Made by a program: the position numbers and the translations under genes. A stretch of 64,000 nt of DNA from Scytalidium lignicola. Taxonomy: Eukaryota > Ascomycota > Leotiomycetes. The DNA lies in assembly GCA_002812745.2 (NCBI GenBank), contig NCSJ02000084.1:62001-126000 (forward strand), given 5' to 3'. Positions 49,270 through 61,426 of this stretch are shown piece after piece (the stretch's first letter is position 1; each line of letters begins with the position of its first letter). The notes under the pieces are model-generated. The model worked only from the letters and a program-made list of their open reading frames with translations. It had not been told where the DNA came from and searched no databases.

Positions 49270-49605
49270 AAAAAAGATGCAAAAGGCTATAAGCTTTGTC
49301 CTGATTCAGATGAGAACAAGGACGATTAGCCTAAAAGCATACTTACACACAATTAACAGAGCAAAGTTGTTATTCTATGACTGTGAGGAAGATAATCAAA
49401 CAGTCTGACATGTACTAGAAATATATTACTTATTTGAAAGACAGTAAAATTATTACTTTAGTAATCTTGACTTAGATATTAAAATCTTGCTTAAATATCT
49501 TCAATATACTCCAAAGGCTATGAATTTCATATTAGCAACTAACCTCTTAGACTAGTTTGAACAGTACAAACCAGAGCTGTATAAAGAGTTTACAACAATA
49601 TAATG
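49270..49605 (+). mobile_element. Tad1-type LINE remnant, C-terminal end
   Basis: Reading in one frame gives SFVLIQMRTRTISLKAYLHT, then DCEEDNQTV, a stop, then HVLE. The typical end of the non-LTR ORF2 has LxQLRTGKxxLxxYLxxI...C.C....TVRHVLL. The stop falls where Arg (CGA) is expected, so CGA to TGA, a C-to-T change as produced by RIP. Further downstream, MNFILATNLLD stop FEQY again fits the LINE end with CAG or CAA changed to TAG/TAA. Dead copy. Confidence 0.7.
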
Positions 49606-50249
49606 CATAAAGTATACTTTTGTAAAAACAGACATTGAAATATAGGATAAACTCTAAAAAGAGTAAAATTGCACAATGTACGTTATACAATACAAAGAGA
49701 TAGTCAATTACATTACAAAGTAATAAGTGTATGAGCTTTAGTTATTTCGGGTTCTATGCTTTTAAGTTGTTTCTTCTTCTTTTTAATCATCTTCTTTACT
49801 GTTGATTCTTTTGCCACTGGCAGGATCGTAGAATATTATGTAGAAAACCGCGTATGGTAGCTCGAGGAGTCTTTACAGGCGTCCGATTAGGAATAGCCGA
49901 ATAAAAACTATGATTATAATAATAATAAAATGAACATCCTCAACTTCTTTTAGAAAATTCTTTGGTCTACCATTCAAATAGTCCTAGATCATAGCTAATG
50001 GGAATGCTCAATATGTCAGGATGGAGAGTTACTATATCTTCATATTTTAATTGTTAGTTGACTTGTCAATATTGTAAAATCAGGATGGGAGTAGTTGGAT
50101 AACTATGCGTTTTATTTAATTAACCAAGGTAGGATATAAGTTCCCTGTGATTGAATTTATTCAACCCGGAGATATTCGTGAACACCCCAGGTGCTGTTAG
50201 ATGATCTAGAAAAAGTCATAATGCTCGATAGTCATGTTACTGACTACTT
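49606..50249. other. AT-rich spacer
   Basis: No coding signal seen. Confidence 0.5.
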
Positions 50250-50595
50250 CTATGCCCGTTTCTATTTAGTTCGAGGGAATGATGCAATAGATCAAGGGCT
50301 CTGGAGATAGTGCTTGGAAGTGATGATTTTGATGCAGCCAGGATAGAACGTTATGGTTAGATTAATAGGGTAATTCCAGATGCCCAGTTGGACTACTTTG
50401 TAGAAAATATTGCTCGCCGAAGTGCTGGACTCGACAAGTTCCTAGTTGCTAAGGCCAAAAGAGTGGTAAATGAATAGGAATGATTTAGAACTTCTGCTGA
50501 TATTTATGATTCACTGCTTGTGTTCGCGGAGTGTGCTACTCAGCTTAAAACTACGCGCCGTTTTAAGGTTGAGGGAATCAGTAGTGGTGGGTAAA
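50250..50595 (+). pseudogene. Enoyl-CoA hydratase/isomerase family pseudogene, C-terminal part
   Basis: One frame reads RALEIVLGSDDFDA, ERYG stop INRVIPDAQLDYF, VENIARRSAGLDKFL, AKRVVNE, two more stops, then DIYDSLLVFAECAT. The order RALE..VLG..DFDA..ERYGWINR..PD..L..FV...A.R.....D is that of crotonase-fold proteins from the substrate-pocket helix onward. In-frame stops sit at TAG for the expected Trp (TGG) and where Gln or Arg would be, a G-to-A/C-to-T pattern compatible with RIP. The N-terminal half is not readable upstream. No function remains. Confidence 0.6.
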
Positions 50596-51757
50596 TGCAT
50601 GCAGACAACATGCTGCTCCTGATTGTTTATAAATATATATATAGGAGATTAATATTAGTAGTTCCCCCTGTTGGATAGAATCTTAGTTTCATTCTAACAA
50701 TTAATCCTTTACAACAATCCTCCATTTACCTATGGCATTTATAAATCACAACGAAACAGCTCACAAGCACTACAGGTACCTATATATCCTAATAGTAACA
50801 CATCTAGCATCAGACGGAGACCGAAACGTATATAACACTAAAGTACCGGCCGCTTGTAACATGAAAACTATTTCCTTCGCAGTTGTTACCGGACCAAAAA
50901 TATATTGCGCAGTTACTAAATTCTATTAGTTTTGAACTAAAATATGGCATCTTAATAAACTTACTTCTCTGTGACTTTTATAGGACCTTCACAACAATCT
51001 CTAAAATAACAGTTGATAACTGCCTAATTCGCCTCGATCTCTCGTTTTACTACCGGTACGGCTGTAGCCAAAGTACAGAGAGTAGCAAGAAGATAGATTA
51101 AGGCAACATTTTTGAAAAATCACATAGTTGCTGAGACAATTAGCATACAAGTGAAAATATATATATATAAGTGTTGCAGCATCTGAGATGCTGCAAGGCC
51201 ATTTAGCAACATCTCAAAGTTGAATTGCAATGTGTATAAGGGGGGTTATATGATCACTTAAAGAATGTTTAGATTTAGCAAGCAGACAGTGCAGACAGGT
51301 AAATACAAGCCTAGCTACTATGGAATATAATGTCAAGTATGTGACAGTACAGCATGTATTAGGTAGTGCCTACAAACAAGGGACAAATACATTCTAGGCA
51401 GAGATAGTGATACTGTAGCAAAGACGTTAGAGCTTATATACTGGCATTGATTTTAGCGTTGCACGAAGAAAAACCAAGCATTTTAGAGAGCCAGTGGCTG
51501 AGGCAATATTGTCAGTGCTTCGCGAAAAGAGTTGACCATAATTCCGTGTGGCTCTTGCAGCTTCGCTTTGAGGCACTGGTCAGGAGTGTAAAGTGTGAAT
51601 GCTTTTGCGACTTCTTTAGGTTAGATTTCTCATACTACTATAGCTTTAGAACACGTTCTCGAACCATAATTAAATTTCGTACTCATTACTACCAGCTAAT
51701 ACTGTAATGTACTGTAAAGCTTATATACCGAGTACATTACCCGGAGTGATTGATTTA
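50596..51757. other. AT-rich spacer
   Basis: Nothing recognised; only short spurious frames. Confidence 0.5.
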
Positions 51758-51864
51758 TTAGGTTGGCACCGGGTGTTATCCACCCGGGTTCTCAACCCTT
51801 ATCCGAACTAGAATGGAGTCTTGGCCTAAGGAGTCGTGACCAATTAAGGTCTGCGCCAACCTAA
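51758..51864. repeat. Compact 107-bp element with nested inverted repeats
   Basis: TTAGGTTGGC at the left end pairs with GCCAACCTAA at the right end. Inside are a hairpin, CCGGGTG-TTATC-CACCCGG (51769-51787), and a smaller one, GACC-AATTAA-GGTC. As RNA it could fold as a closed multi-branched structure; as DNA it could be a small inverted-repeat element. It lies in an AT-rich stretch and is GC-richer than its surroundings. Confidence 0.5.
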
Positions 51865-52478
51865 ACTCAACTATTCCCCACATGGAGAAGTGGGACGGAG
51901 GTATAGTGGTCACTTATTTCATAAAGAATCCGTAAGGGGAACCTCCCCCTTTACTAGTGCTATATGGATACTTGGCCAGCTATACGAGCAGTGCTTACGT
52001 ACCTCGGTGGGCTGTTTCCTATTCTAGTATGTGGCGCGTAAGTGATGCCTAGGAGCTAGCTAGAAAAGGACATCACAATCTCCTTTGACTGTATACTGTG
52101 TTCCTGTATACACTGTACTGTATCCTTAACATTGTCCGTTATTGAAAGAGATCTCTAGCACTTACAATTCTCTCTATTCATAAAAAGTTAGGTTCTATAT
52201 CTATATGGTAAAGACGAGATTCTTATTGAGAATTGAACACTTCACCTCCCGGAAAAGCGCATCCCTTCCACAACTACCAGAGAGCTTGGGGTGAAACTGA
52301 CCATTTTATAAAATTCTTGATCCAACTTTTTGCAAAACCAGGTACTATGATTATGAACGCCGTTAATATACAGCCTTGCCCTCCTATAACCCTTCTATTC
52401 AATACAGAATTTTCTTAATGTTCCCGCTTAAAATCAATATTACCCATTCCTCCATGTTCAAAAGCTCCTCACCGTGGG
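51865..52478. other. Intergenic
   Basis: No gene seen. Contains a TGTATACTGT/TGTATACACTGTACTGTA stretch at about 52090-52125. Confidence 0.5.
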
Positions 52479-53913
52479 TCAAACCCAGTCATGCTCAACC
52501 TTCCACGCATCAGTGAGCTTCAACCCGGCTTCTCTCAAGCCGCATTCCCTATGACCCCATTTCTCGTCATAAGTCTTAACGCCGCACTCAATTGCCATCT
52601 GTAGCGCCGTCTCAAAACCTTGCGGGTCCCTATAAAACGGCTCTCCAGCCCCGCCCTGCTGTTTATACTGCCATGAATTCCGCTCTTCCTCTCCATGCAA
52701 CTTGACATCAGTCTGGACCTTAATTGCTTTTATTAGCTGTTCAAAGCCTGCCCCACCTCTCTCATCCTCAGGTAATTTTGCCAACTCCGCCATGCTCTTC
52801 GGTGGATTCTTCGGGTCGATCTTTCGACGGAATAAAAGGTTGAGATCAATCGAGCCGCCAACATCGGCTATTCGTCCAGCATCAGCTACAGGCATCTTAA
52901 TTCCAGCCATGCCAAATCGCTCAATCATATCGCAATCTGTCTTATAATAGGTGATAAACGTATCCCATGCACCCATCTTCAGGAAAGCATTCACGTTATT
53001 TAATGCTAACCAGTCATATGCGAAAAATTGGATCGCCCAATCCGGTTTTTCCCCTGTGTTTGGGTCTCGAAGGTAGTCAGGAGAGGTTGCTTCTCGGAGC
53101 GTGTCAACTGCACGCATATAAAGTGATTTGAAGGGAGTTTCTTCGTGTTTTTCTTCTGTGTGGGCAAGGATATCCACTATAAAGCATAAGCATATCATTC
53201 AGCATTGTGTCATTACAGAAAAAAGAAGAAGGAATAAGCGTCTGGCATGATTGCATGTGGCTTTCCTCAAAGAATAAGAATATGCAAATAAGAATGTACG
53301 CACTGTGACTCCACCAGAAATAATCCCAACCTTTCTCCATGGCAGTGAAGATGTAAAAGTTCTGAAGTTGCGCAAATGCGAAGAGAGTAGGCGTGTAAAT
53401 AACATTAACACCAAACACATCCGTAAGACGTTGCACATTCAAGTAGAATGGGTTCTGCAGTGTGAGCTTGCCAGGAGCAGCGTTGGACTTCATAGTGCCA
53501 GTATTGTCCACCACATAGATATCTTCGGGCGGCCAACCCGCAGTGATGTATGAGAGAACGCATTGTTGTAGCAAAGGCCAGTTCCTGGTGAAGCCTATGA
53601 ACAGAGGAGTCTTTTCCGGCACGTGAGGAGTAGGAGGCCTATTCCAGGAGGGAATTTCTGGCAGGTCGCCATGGCTGGTCAAAGACTCTGCAAGAGGGAA
53701 GTTGTCACTTATTGGAGGCCTTGTCTTGATAGATGAGAGGTTTTTGTAAATAGGTCCAGGAGGACGTTTGTCAGCTAGAGGGGGTTGGGATTCTGGAGGA
53801 GCTATGAACGTGCTCGAAAGTGGAAGACCGTAAAACCAGAGAAGGTAGAAGAGTACACAAAGACAGGAACCGACAGCGAGCACATTCCCAAGCCGCTTGG
53901 GAAAGGGAATCAT
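52479..53913 (-). CDS. Type II membrane glycosyltransferase-like protein
   Basis: Exons 53913-53304 and 53176-52479 join in frame across a 127-bp intron (GTGCGT..ATAG); 435 aa. Start at ATG 53913 (MIPFPKRLGN); the frame is open upstream to a GTG only. A single hydrophobic anchor follows (about residues 10-32), then a Pro-rich stem (about 35-110). The luminal domain has LFIGFTRNWPLLQQC, DIYVVDNTGTMKSN and, across the splice, WWSHMDILAH, which looks like a GT-A-fold donor-site arrangement with an acidic HMD motif. Such proteins act in the Golgi or ER on glycans. The exact family number and sugar are not certain from sequence alone. Confidence 0.7.
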
Positions 53914-54914
53914 TGTAACAAACTGGTAATGGTACAAGGCACGATAACACAGCTTCGTGAGGAAAGCTTGAAACAAAGGAAGAAGGGTAAAAAGGGCAAG
54001 AGGATGCCTTGTGAGAGGTGACACTACGAGTATTGTACTACCAATTACGTTACCCTTTTGCCCTTTTGCCTAGTTCCACAGAGGTATCATTGGTCCATGA
54101 GCCATAGCGGGAGCTAGACTCCTGGGAGACAGCGAAGTTTGTACCCTTACGTACCGACTTCTAGTGCGCGAGCCATCATAATTCAATGTATGGGAGAAAA
54201 TCGTACCATAACTGGTTTTACGCTTCTCCAACGCTTTGAATAGTTAGAATATTATAATCCTTGATATATTGACATTTTTGACGCAAACAGCTCCGCTATA
54301 ACTTATAGTTTTTCCCAAGAGACTATAAACGTGATTAAAAGTGCTCTCCTGAACTTTGCCAACGAGTATGGAATTGCGGTTAGGACCAACATTTGTTGTC
54401 TTGGCGTCCGACTGGTCGGTCCGTAGAGGGCGTATGCTTAGCTGGCTTACGTACCCTACCTTAACCTAATTAACTTAGATCCAAAAACTCGGATCACGCT
54501 AAACAGCCGAAACACCGAGTTTTACCGCAAAATCGAGCAAAATCGAGTAAAACGGCCTCCTAGCAAACTCAATAACCACAGACATTGGCTCTATAATATT
54601 GTGTATCATGATTGATTATTTCAATGTGCTTTACGTAGTATTAAATCCTCAAGTTTCTGAGTTTTCTTGATTACTGTATTTGCAATACTGCTAAATATAG
54701 CACTTGAATTACAAATGCTCGGGGCCGTGTTTTGCTCGGTTTTGTAGTAAACCCCGGTAATCCGGCTGTTTAGGATATACATTGCAGTCGCTAACTGTAA
54801 CCTTAAATACGAAGTTTGACTTCACGCTAAAGGCGCCACAATCCGTCCCCTTGACGAGATATCATACAGTACAGTACAGTAATAGTGGTGCCTAACGTGT
54901 ACTATATTTATGGC

Positions 54915-54970
54915 CTATTACAGGGCAAGAAAAGCCAAAAGGTCATCCAGTTATAGGGCATTTACGGCAT
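54915..54970 (+). repeat. Relic shared with 30745-30800
   Basis: Ordered blocks TATTACAG, AGCC, AAAGGTC and TTATAGGGC match the other copy with many transitions between them. Confidence 0.35.
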
Positions 54971-54975
54971 ATGTC

Positions 54976-55013
54976 CATTTAAGGAAATTTAAGGAAATTT
55001 AAGGAAATTTAAG
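54976..55013 (+). repeat. 10-bp tandem repeat (AAATTTAAGG)
   Basis: Three to four head-to-tail copies, nearly perfect. Confidence 0.85.
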
Positions 55014-55732
55014 TGACTCCGGCGGTTTCAGCGTGAGTAAGCACTTTCTACCCACTAAGAGCAGAGTTTCGGTGGGACAGCGAACGGCGAATTGACGTCA
55101 CCATATATGGTCGATTTATCCCCTAGGACTCGGTGGAAATATATGCTTACATGCATTCGGCATGGAATAATCCAACAGGCTTGAAAAGCCTTTTTTTTTT
55201 TAGCGTAGTTGCCTTAGGTCTCTTTGATGTGTGACGGATGATATTTCGAAGGTCGATTTTTGCCTGGCGAGCTTAACAGAGTGGGGTCTCAGGGGATAGG
55301 GAAGCACCGATCCTGTAATTGTATCCTAGATATAGATATGCATACTCACTCCATACCATATCTCCGTACCATGTAGAGCATTACAGTAATAATCTCAAAT
55401 TTCAAGAGAACTGAGCTAAGCGAAAAAGGTTAGCTTCGGGTGCTTAACGTTAACTTAGTTTATTTCCGGAATGATAGCTTCACACCTTCTGTTATGTTAG
55501 ATTTAGAATGCGGCCTTAAGTTTATCCGAAATTCAACCCCAATCAGCGACCTCATATTTCCAACACCTCTTGTGACATCTCGAGCAGTGAGCAGTAGACT
55601 GCTATTCAAAGAACTTGTTTACTACGCTCAAAGGAAACTATTATTCCTATTTGGACAATATCGTAAGGCCTTACTATCCAACACAACACATGTGCAAGCA
55701 ATAACCACGGCTTCATCAGTCGTCCCGCGATC

Positions 55733-57186
55733 ATGGTGACCTCAGCTATGGACCGTATGCGCGCCCTATTCCGGAAATCAGACGCCGAGCAATCCTATGA
55801 ACCTCTTGAAAATGGCTCCATGGAAGATGATGGACTGATATCTTCAGTTTCCGAGGTGGTGCATCAAGATGGGGAACCATTCTCGTGGTTCGAATACTCG
55901 GTGTTTCTCCTGCTAGGAATAGCTATGTTGTGGGCATGGTAAGGATCCAGAGATCCAGCTTTCTGGAGCAAAAACTGACCTGGAATAGGAATATGTTTTT
56001 AGCAGCAGCTCCATACTTTCAAAGCCGATTCCAGGATAGCGACGCAATTTTATCTCGATTCCAATCCGCAATCCTTTCCGTAAGCACGATTACCAGCCTT
56101 ACATCTATCCTTGTACTCGCAAACATGCAATCGAAAGCTTCATATCTGAAAAGAATAATGCATTCTCTAGAACTGAACGTTGTTGTTTTTGGTTTACTTG
56201 CATTATCGGCATTTACATTTCGTGATATCTCACCTGGGATATATCTTGGCTTCCTACTACTGATGGTATTCCTTACTTCTGTTGCAGCGGCCCTCTGCCA
56301 GAATGGGACTTTCGCATTTGCTGCAAGCTTTGGGCGAGCAGAATATATCCAAGCAATAATGACCGGCCAAGGAATTGCTGGGGTCCTTCCAGCAATAGCA
56401 CAGATTGTCACCGTACTTGCATTCCCGGAACCAAATGCTTGGGACGGGAGTGATGACGATACGGATGCACTAGACAGCAAGAAAGACGGTTCAACGGCGG
56501 CATTCATATATTTTCTCACCGCATCCATAATCAGTGTCCTCACCCTCCTCGCCGTCATCCCCCTCATCAAGAGACATAACCGCCTCATAGAAAGCCGCAT
56601 GATGTCTTCCACAACCAGCATCGAAGAAGCTGAGCGCGCAAACAGGAAAGTCGTCGGACTCTGGGCCATGTTCAAAAAGCTACACTGGCTAGCCGGTGCC
56701 GTATTTCTCTGCTTCACAATCACCATGTTCTTCCCGGTCTTCACGCAGAAGATTGTCTCCGTGATTCCTTCCGAGGATGCCCCGCGCTTATTCCAGCCTC
56801 AGACCTTCATCCCCCTCGGCTTCCTCCTCTGGAACATTGGTGATCTCAGTGGTCGTCTCCTGACCATCTTCCCGTTCTCCCTATCACATAAACCGATCTT
56901 CCTCTTTGTCTTCTCGATCGCTCGAGTCGTTTTCTTACCAATGTATCGGCTGTGTAATATCGAGAATCACGGTGCGCTGATTAATAGCGATGCATTTTAT
57001 CTTATCGTTGTCCAACTGGGGTTCGGATTGACGAACGGTTGGTTAGGTAGTTCATGTATGATGACAGCTCCGGAGTGGGTTGAGGACGGCGAACGGGAGG
57101 CTGCTGGCGCGTTTATGGTGCTTATGCTGGTTGCAGGATTAACATCGGGAAGCTTCTTGAGCTTTACCGTTGCTGATGTTTCATGA
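55733..57186 (+). CDS. Equilibrative nucleoside transporter (ENT family)
   Basis: Membrane carrier that moves nucleosides down their gradient, related to yeast Fun26 and human ENTs. Exons 55733-55938 and 55989-57186 join in frame (50-bp intron, GTAAGG..AATAG); 467 aa. After an acidic, soluble N-terminus come about eleven hydrophobic segments, the first being FSWFEYSVFLLLGIAMLWAWNMFL, given here in parts: WFEYSVFLLLG and LWAWN. The central loop (about residues 220-250) is acidic and charged. PEWV and GGLTSGSF-like residues in the last segments fit the family. In fungi Fun26 homologues sit in vacuolar or endosomal membranes. The location here is inferred. Confidence 0.9.
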
Positions 57187-58438
57187 TTCATTTTTTTGCG
57201 TCTATGGGCTTTACTGGATGTTTTGCATGGAATTTGGCGTACTTTGGGTTTGCTTTATAGATTGTATTTCAAAGAAACTTTTTCTAGTCCGCCGCTCTGT
57301 TTAGGGACGGTCTTATGTATGGTAGGAGCATTACCTATCTGGCTATATGCATGGTCAGATACAGATTCTGAAATAACATTCTTTTGCATGCTGATACTTG
57401 TTCCAATTTTTGCAAATGTGACTTAGGTGTTCTGATTGTCTCGAGGGCTTAAAATGCCACTTTGCAACTGCTTTGCTCTAAACACTTGTCCTAATAAAGT
57501 CCTAGTTTGTGAGGTAAAGAAAAACCTAAACATAATCTTAGACAAGGCGTTCGTTGCGTCTAATGTGCCTGTAAGTTTTTCCTTATCCACGCAATGCATA
57601 ACTAAAAGCATAAAATATACACATATTTTCATAAAACTCATAAATCATAATCATAATCTCTATTCTTATACTTGAACAAGTACAGATATTGAACAAACTC
57701 TCTCTCTCTCTCTCTCTCTCCCTTATCTTACCTCTACTCTCTGTCTCTTTACTTCAGTTCCTCCTCAATCATGCTTGAGAGTAGGAAAATATGGAAGGTC
57801 AAGTAGGTACGGAGTAAGTAGACTGCAGTCGATACAAAACAGAAAAGAAGACGAATTCACCGCCACCTGTCTTTCTAAATATAAGCCAAGTATCCAGACC
57901 TAGGGACCTGGCGTGTGGTATCACGCTGCAAATTTCAAAGTGGCGTCGCATACTGCGAACGCAAGCAGCAACCAGTTCGCAAAACACAAGCTCGGAATCC
58001 AGTCCGATGGATCCCGAATCCGCCATAATCCTTAACCAAAAGCACNTTTTTTTGTACACCGCCGCCATCCCAAGTCCTCACCCCGGCAAACACTACACCA
58101 AGTTTGTTCGCATATCCACCTTCCGTCCCACCCGAAACAAAAGAACAACACATTACCAATAATTTCGCTCTAATGAAGAAAAAGAGGCAGACAACATGGT
58201 AAAGTACAAAGGAAATTTTGCAACATATGTGCAAATGAGCCTTTCTAGAATGAAAGGCCGGTTGTATGATAAGAGTTGGGTGGCATCTGTGTATGCAAAA
58301 GAGCACACGCAAATCAAGGTATAATAACGCCCAACACCACCAACTCCCATGTGACAAGCAAAAATATGAAAAAAACGCCTGCTTAACCAACAACCAAACA
58401 CGTTAAAGAGCGGCAAGTTGAAGCAATACGTGTGTTTA
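57187..58438. other. Intergenic between convergent genes
   Basis: Contains a TC dinucleotide run (57699-57720) and an N at 58046. No gene supported. Confidence 0.5.
57699..57720 (+). repeat. (TC)n microsatellite
   Basis: Eleven TC units. Confidence 0.9.
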
Positions 58439-60453
58439 TCACGACAAAGGTTCGTAGGCAGGAGGTGGCGTATCATCTAAGTCATTCTCCCAGAAGCCTC
58501 CATTCTTATTGTTGTGCCCATCGGGTCTGATTCTGGATGCATCCACAAATGCAGCTGCCTTCTCCTCATTTGCTCTCCGTGCTAACTCATTTACCATCTT
58601 GTACATGAATGCTTGTGCAATCGCAGAAGCTGCTTCTTGCTGAATTGGAGATGTGCTTGCTGGAGGAGAGGTGTATCGAATTGGTGCTTTTTCTGAGCTG
58701 TAGGAGACGGGGCTGAACGAGCGGGCAAAACGCGGACGAGTTGGTAGGAATGAGATGGGAGTTGTAGTTGAAGAGAAGGGTTGCGTATTGCGATATTCGC
58801 GTTCAATTGAGGGGAGTGGCTGATCATTGCTCGAAAGCGGCACTTGTCTTTTAGTAGTTGCCGCCGAGGAAGTCTGAGCAGGAGGCCATTGAGCAATAGA
58901 TGCCCGAGGTGGAGTATCTTGCTCAGCACTAATGGTCTCAAAGTGTGCCTTTAGTTTAGGTGACATTGGAGGAGTAACGCTATCCTCAGGCTCTTCGGGA
59001 ATGCTCGTCGACATTAGAGGCTCCGAAGCAGGGGTGAGAGAGGTCTCGCTCATACTAGTGCTGTCTATATCGGCACCCTCGCTAGTAACATCGTCCGTTG
59101 TCTTGCTCCTTCCTTTCCGAAGATCTACAATACGACGCTTCTTCTTTCTCATTGCATGAGACCGGCTATGCCGTCCTGCACCAAGGCTAAGGCCTGTCGT
59201 GGCAGAGTGTAGACTGATGGTGGAAAGTCTCGAGGATGGAAGTCCATTATCTGAATTGGTATCACTGTATGTGTTACTTGTACTCATGCTACTACCAATC
59301 CACGAGTGTGAGCGATTTAGATTTGGCGTAGCTGGAGTAGTGGAGCCATTGCTGTCGCTTCGTTCAGTAGGCCCAGCCCAGGCCCGGAATACGGCTTCTT
59401 GGATGGACGGGGTGAACAGAGACAACGTGCGGTGCGAGTCATTCAAAGCAGCGAGACGGAGGAGGTTCTTTTGGGAGAAGAGGGTAGAAACCTCCGAGCT
59501 ACCGTCTAGAGTTAGGGAGGAGATTTGGCTGGCATCCAGAACATTGCCTCGTGCGTCGACGGCATCTTGTGGAGGACTTGCAAAGGGATCAATGGCAATT
59601 TCATCATCATTTGCTCTCGAGAGGCTATTTTCTGCCTTTTCTTCGTCCTCCTTAGTCCTGTAATCGGGACACCATAATCGAAGCGACAACCGATGGATGA
59701 TGGCAGGTAGCTCATCCATCATCAGATTCCGCAGCTGCATTTCAATCTCTTTTTGGAGATAGTCCCGCACGAATGGAATGGAATCGAAGGTCGACGAGAC
59801 CTTGATGGACTCAAGTGGGTCATTTCGAAACACTAATGTCAAGCCTTTCTGTTTCGAGAACACGAGGATGATAAAGGCGGACAGCTTGATGTCGGATAAG
59901 GTAATTTGCAGTGGGATAGTCAATCCCGAAGCTGCAGCTAGTGGCTGAGGAGACGCGAAGGTCGGTTTCGAAAAGAGGTAAGTGTTGAGTGGGTTTGCCT
60001 GTGTTGATATATCAGCGGTGTGCTATAGATGGGTCCGTGATGCATAAATCCCCATCTCCGCCACGCGCATAATTGCGGTGNAAAAAAATAGGGAAAAAAC
60101 GAGATTGAAAACGCCCTCATCAATTGATTCCGAGGTGTGTGGGATACTCGCAACGGCCCTGAGAGCTTGGTGGTTGTGAAACGTACCTGTACTCGTGTCT
60201 TCAGAGTCAGGAAAGCATCTCCCGAATAACACATTTTGAAGATGCCCCTAAACCTATCCTGAGCCAAATCCCCAATCTCTAGTATCTCGAGTTCGGGAGG
60301 CACGGAGCCCAGGTTCAGCTCGTTGACGAGGATGTCACCGACGATGATGGGCGGTTTGGGCGACTTATTGAGGGCCGTGGTCAACATCTCCTGGGCGCGG
60401 GAGTAAAAGGATGCGTCGGCCGTGAGCGGCGACCAGCTGAAGTTGAAGGCCAT
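58439..60453 (-). CDS. MDM34: Mitochondrial distribution and morphology protein Mdm34 (ERMES)
   Basis: Outer-membrane component of the ER-mitochondria encounter structure, which tethers ER and mitochondria and supports lipid exchange. Exons 60453-60187 and 59998-58439 join in phase 0 (188-bp intron GTACGT..CACAG, containing the N at 60081); 608 aa. The N-terminal 200 residues are the SMP-type lipid-binding domain, beginning [10 protein letters not shown] and including [37 protein letters not shown] and [19 protein letters not shown], all hallmark stretches of Mdm34. The C-terminal two-thirds is a disordered Ser/Thr-rich linker, followed by a short ordered patch with [11 protein letters not shown], and ends [10 protein letters not shown], a PPxY-type motif. 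Head-to-head with IPK1. Confidence 0.96.
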
Positions 60454-61426
60454 GTTGAGATGGCATTAGATAGAACGAGCGATGAGAAATCGAAGCTCCT
60501 TGAGAGCGTTATTTCGTTGAAGTGGTCGAGGGAAAGGTTGGTGTTTCCTTGTCGCGTGCTGCCCGCATGAACCGGAGCTTGCGAGATAAGGACGGAATGC
60601 GATCGAGGCAGGGCTGCGCAAGAGCTGCTGGTATCAATTAAGAAGCCAGAGCAGAGGATCCAGCGAGTATTTGATGTCTGGATGGAAGAGAGACACTGGC
60701 GATCGAGTGTATCCTAGGTGGTGAGCAAAATCAATGCAGAGGGAAGGTGATGGTAAGGCCATAGGCAAGAAAAGTTTCGCGGGCCGGGGAGAGGAATCAA
60801 GCACAAAGCACAAAGCAGGACTAGTGGCTTGTGACGCGAACAGCTGCTTGCAGGAAAAATTGTGCAGGAATCTCCGTAATTGAAGCCAATTTCATGGGGC
60901 AAGTCGCGGGCAAATGCGGGAGACCCGCGTCATCGGGCTACTCCGGCCTCCCGACTTCACTTCGCCTCGTCACGTGATTTGCTGTCCCTGCCTCGGCTGC
61001 CTCGTCACGCTCGTGCTTTTTTATACGGCAGGCTGCAGATGCCAGAAGCGCATCAACAAACGCAGCAAACGCAACAAACGGGGGACGTGACATCGCACCA
61101 GAAGCACGGACCTCCCACGTCTTCTTTCTCCCCTCACTTCTGTAATTAAACTTAAATCCTTCGATGACAACAATCCAAGTCTCTCGATGGCAGTCGAGCA
61201 GCTCAAGAGGATTGAAGCTGAAATCAAGGTAATACTACATTTAATGACTGGCCATTTCCCAGGAAGAGTTAATATTATAATGGTACTTACGTACACAGTA
61301 CACTGAGCCGAGGGCAGATCTGACTAAGCGACATCATGTGACTAGTTCTGCTGCCCCCAGGCTAAAACCAGCTGAAGGACTGAGAGTGAGTCCAGGAGGG
61401 ATGCAAACCAAGCACACTCCCGCATC
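60454..61426. promoter_or_regulatory. Shared MDM34/IPK1 promoter region
   Basis: 973 bp between divergent starts. Contains CACGTG (60971-60976). A short upstream ATG frame with a GT donor (61188-61230) might be a 5' leader exon of IPK1, but it does not join in a defined way. Confidence 0.55.

Larger units (their letters stand above)
53914..55732. other. Intergenic with short repeats
   Basis: Divergent promoter region of 1.8 kb. Contains a GTACAGTACAGTA stretch (about 54866-54880), a relic shared with 30745-30800 (54915-54970) and an AAATTTAAGG tandem (54976-55013). No gene supported. Confidence 0.45.
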
